From: Parasedimentitalea huanghaiensis
GTDB lineage: Bacteria > Pseudomonadota > Alphaproteobacteria > Rhodobacterales > Rhodobacteraceae
Reading direction: 5' to 3'
Assembly: GCF_009753675.1 (NCBI RefSeq)
Contig: NZ_WQLV01000006.1
Span: 62,001-126,000 of the forward strand
DNA: 64,000 nucleotides
A model generated the notes under the pieces. That model made no database searches. It saw nothing but the letters and a program-made list of their open reading frames with translations, and was not told the origin of the DNA. Made by a program: the position numbers and the translations under genes. Positions 62,612 to 64,000 of the stretch are shown in pieces. Position 1 is the first letter of the stretch; every line of letters starts with the position of its first letter.

Positions 62612-64000
62612 ATGTCAGTTTTCCTCGCACGTGGTTACGGTGCAGCGTTTGTTTTGGTCATTTCCGCTCAGGGAGCATTTGCCGATGTAAATGCCCAAGA
62701 GGTCTGGGACGATTGGAAAACCTATCTTTCGGGCACAGGTTATGATGTCGGAGGCTCAGAATCGCTGTCCGGTGGTACCCTCACTGTCACTGATGTGACA
62801 ATGGCGATGCCAATCCCTGATGAAGACGCAACAGTTGGGATGTCCCTCCCCGAAATTCAGTTCGTCGAAAATGGCGATGGCACAGTCAATGTGCTCTTCC
62901 CCAAAGAGTTCCCACTCACCATCAGTTTCAAAGGTGACGGAGATGAAGGATCAGGTGAACTGATCTATACACATGACGGCAGCCCGATGCTGGTGTCCGG
63001 CGATGCACAGAACATGAGCTATGACTACGCCTCGCCGCTGGTTGAGATCGCGCTGGGTAAGGTGATGGCCGATGGCGAAGCCATGCCCGAAGGAATGGTC
63101 AAAGCAACGATCTCTCTGACTGATGTGGTCACCAAGACCAATATGAAAATCGGCGATATCCGCAGCTACGACCAAAATATGACGGCCGCGTCGTTGAACT
63201 ATGACTTTGGCGCCAAAGAGCCCGGCGGAAGTGATGGCGGATCTGCCAAAGGCAGCCTTCAGGGGGTTAGTTTTGGGGGAACAAGTTCAATTCCAATGGG
63301 ATTGGATTTTGCTGACATCACTGCGATGCTGGCCTCTGGTTTCGCCTTTGACGGGGCCTTTTCCTATACCGGCGGCAGCGCATCTATGTCCGGCGTTGAT
63401 GGCGGCGATACCTTCGGTCTTGAGACCTCGTCAGATGGCGGGAAACTGGCTGTTGCGATGGGCAACGGGCAGCTGTCATATGACCTGTCCCAACTCGCAA
63501 CTGCAATCAACGTGACCAGCAGCGACCTGCCCTTCCCAGTTTCGTTGAGCCTGGCGGAATATGGTGCGAAACTCGCAATGCCGATCGCCAAATCCGATAG
63601 TGAGCAGGACTTTGCACTGGGCCTGACCCTGCGTGATTTTGCTGTACCTGACATGTTGTGGGGTATGGTGGATCCAACCGGCGTTCTGTCGCATGAACCT
63701 GCCACCGTGGAACTGGACCTGTCCGGCAAAGGTAAATTGCTGTTTGATCTGTTCGATCCCGCAGCAATGGAAGCCGTCGATCGTGGTAATCAGGAACCTG
63801 GCGAGTTGAACGCGCTGAGCGTCAACAACCTGCTGGTCTCGGCTGCTGGCGCCAAACTGTCCGGCACCGGTGATTTCACCTTTAACAACGATGATCTGGC
63901 TAGCTTTGACGGTATGCCCGCCCCAACTGGCAGCGCCAACCTGACACTTGTTGGTGCCAATGTTCTGATGGACAAGCTGATTTCGATGGGCCTTATGTCC
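62612..64000 (+). CDS. DUF2125 domain protein (runs off the window)
   Basis: Partial: 463 aa are visible from ATG 62612 (AAAGG upstream), and the frame is still open at the edge. A signal peptide ends near residue 24 (GAFA-D). The mature part is beta-rich and Gly/Asp/Ser-rich with segments such as YTHDGSPMLVSGDAQNMSYD and LDLSGKGKLLFDLFDPAAME, resembling alphaproteobacterial DUF2125 proteins of the envelope. Function unknown. The C-terminus lies beyond 64000. Confidence 0.8.
   Translation, partial: MSVFLARGYGAAFVLVISAQGAFADVNAQEVWDDWKTYLSGTGYDVGGSESLSGGTLTVTDVTMAMPIPDEDATVGMSLPEIQFVENGDGTVNVLFPKEFPLTISFKGDGDEGSGELIYTHDGSPMLVSGDAQNMSYDYASPLVEIALGKVMADGEAMPEGMVKATISLTDVVTKTNMKIGDIRSYDQNMTAASLNYDFGAKEPGGSDGGSAKGSLQGVSFGGTSSIPMGLDFADITAMLASGFAFDGAFSYTGGSASMSGVDGGDTFGLETSSDGGKLAVAMGNGQLSYDLSQLATAINVTSSDLPFPVSLSLAEYGAKLAMPIAKSDSEQDFALGLTLRDFAVPDMLWGMVDPTGVLSHEPATVELDLSGKGKLLFDLFDPAAMEAVDRGNQEPGELNALSVNNLLVSAAGAKLSGTGDFTFNNDDLASFDGMPAPTGSANLTLVGANVLMDKLISMGLMS

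Overview
The window looks like chromosomal backbone of a marine alphaproteobacterium of the Roseobacter group (Rhodobacteraceae in the broad sense). That is an inference from gene content and order: paired M16 peptidases, rbfA-truB-rpsO-pnp, lolA-ftsK, DUF3576-leuS-lptE-holA, a chaperone-type thioredoxin with LON-like and Trm112 genes, and an alphaproteobacterial porin. DNA is moderately GC-rich, genes are densely packed on both strands, and stop/start overlaps (ATGA, GTGA) are common. I see no rRNA, tRNA, CRISPR array, transposase or integrase.

Layout. 0-3.7 kb: two M16 peptidases, then dapB. 3.7-14.9 kb: the translation/RNA block rbfA - phosphodiester glycosidase - truB - rpsO - pnp, split by two accessory blocks. 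One carries a membrane/coiled-coil protein, a DUF1643 protein and an RTX-repeat protein. The other carries a frameshifted small gene, a proton antiporter, and a PLP decarboxylase divergent from an ArsR regulator. 14.9-17.3 kb: an orphan DUF1851 protein and a cassette of acidic PepSY protein, membrane-anchored LuxR-type regulator and GT25 glycosyltransferase. 17.4-26.6 kb: peroxiredoxin, aldehyde dehydrogenase, SDR, glyoxalase-like proteins, fucosyltransferase, RluA-type synthase, an HxlR/quinone-reductase divergent pair, RarD. 26.7-33.2 kb: a dimethylglycine dehydrogenase-like enzyme with a GlxA-type regulator, free methionine sulfoxide reductase, thiolase, and a STAS/anti-sigma-kinase pair. 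33.6-40 kb: gamma-glutamyltransferase, HspQ, lytic transglycosylase lipoprotein, LolA, FtsK. 40-48.4 kb: aminotransferase, amidase, UbiH-like hydroxylase, Trm112/LON/thioredoxin-TPR operon, exonuclease III, and a leucine-rich-repeat gene broken by a one-base frameshift. 48.7-64 kb: gamma-butyrobetaine-hydroxylase-like dioxygenase, OmpR-type regulator, ribA with an L,D-transpeptidase-fold gene, YggS, porin, leuS-lptE-holA, and lipid/oxidoreductase genes, ending inside a DUF2125 gene.

Themes. Most genes are housekeeping: cell-envelope traffic (LolA, LptE, porin), division (FtsK), translation (LeuS, RbfA, TruB, S15) and replication (HolA). Accessory material concerns redox/electrophile stress (peroxiredoxin, MsrC-like, GST, VOC, HxlR-controlled reductase) and methylated-amine catabolism (DMGDH-like, GBBH-like).

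I did not find an obvious large new system. The best leads are non-coding: a possible attenuator before pnp, a structured leader before a VOC gene, a 58-nt hairpin between two genes, two families of dispersed palindromic elements at gene ends (one with an apparent compensatory change), the PepSY / membrane-LuxR / GT25 cassette, and two single-base frameshifts that may be mutations or sequencing errors. All structures were found by eye and have not been tested statistically.
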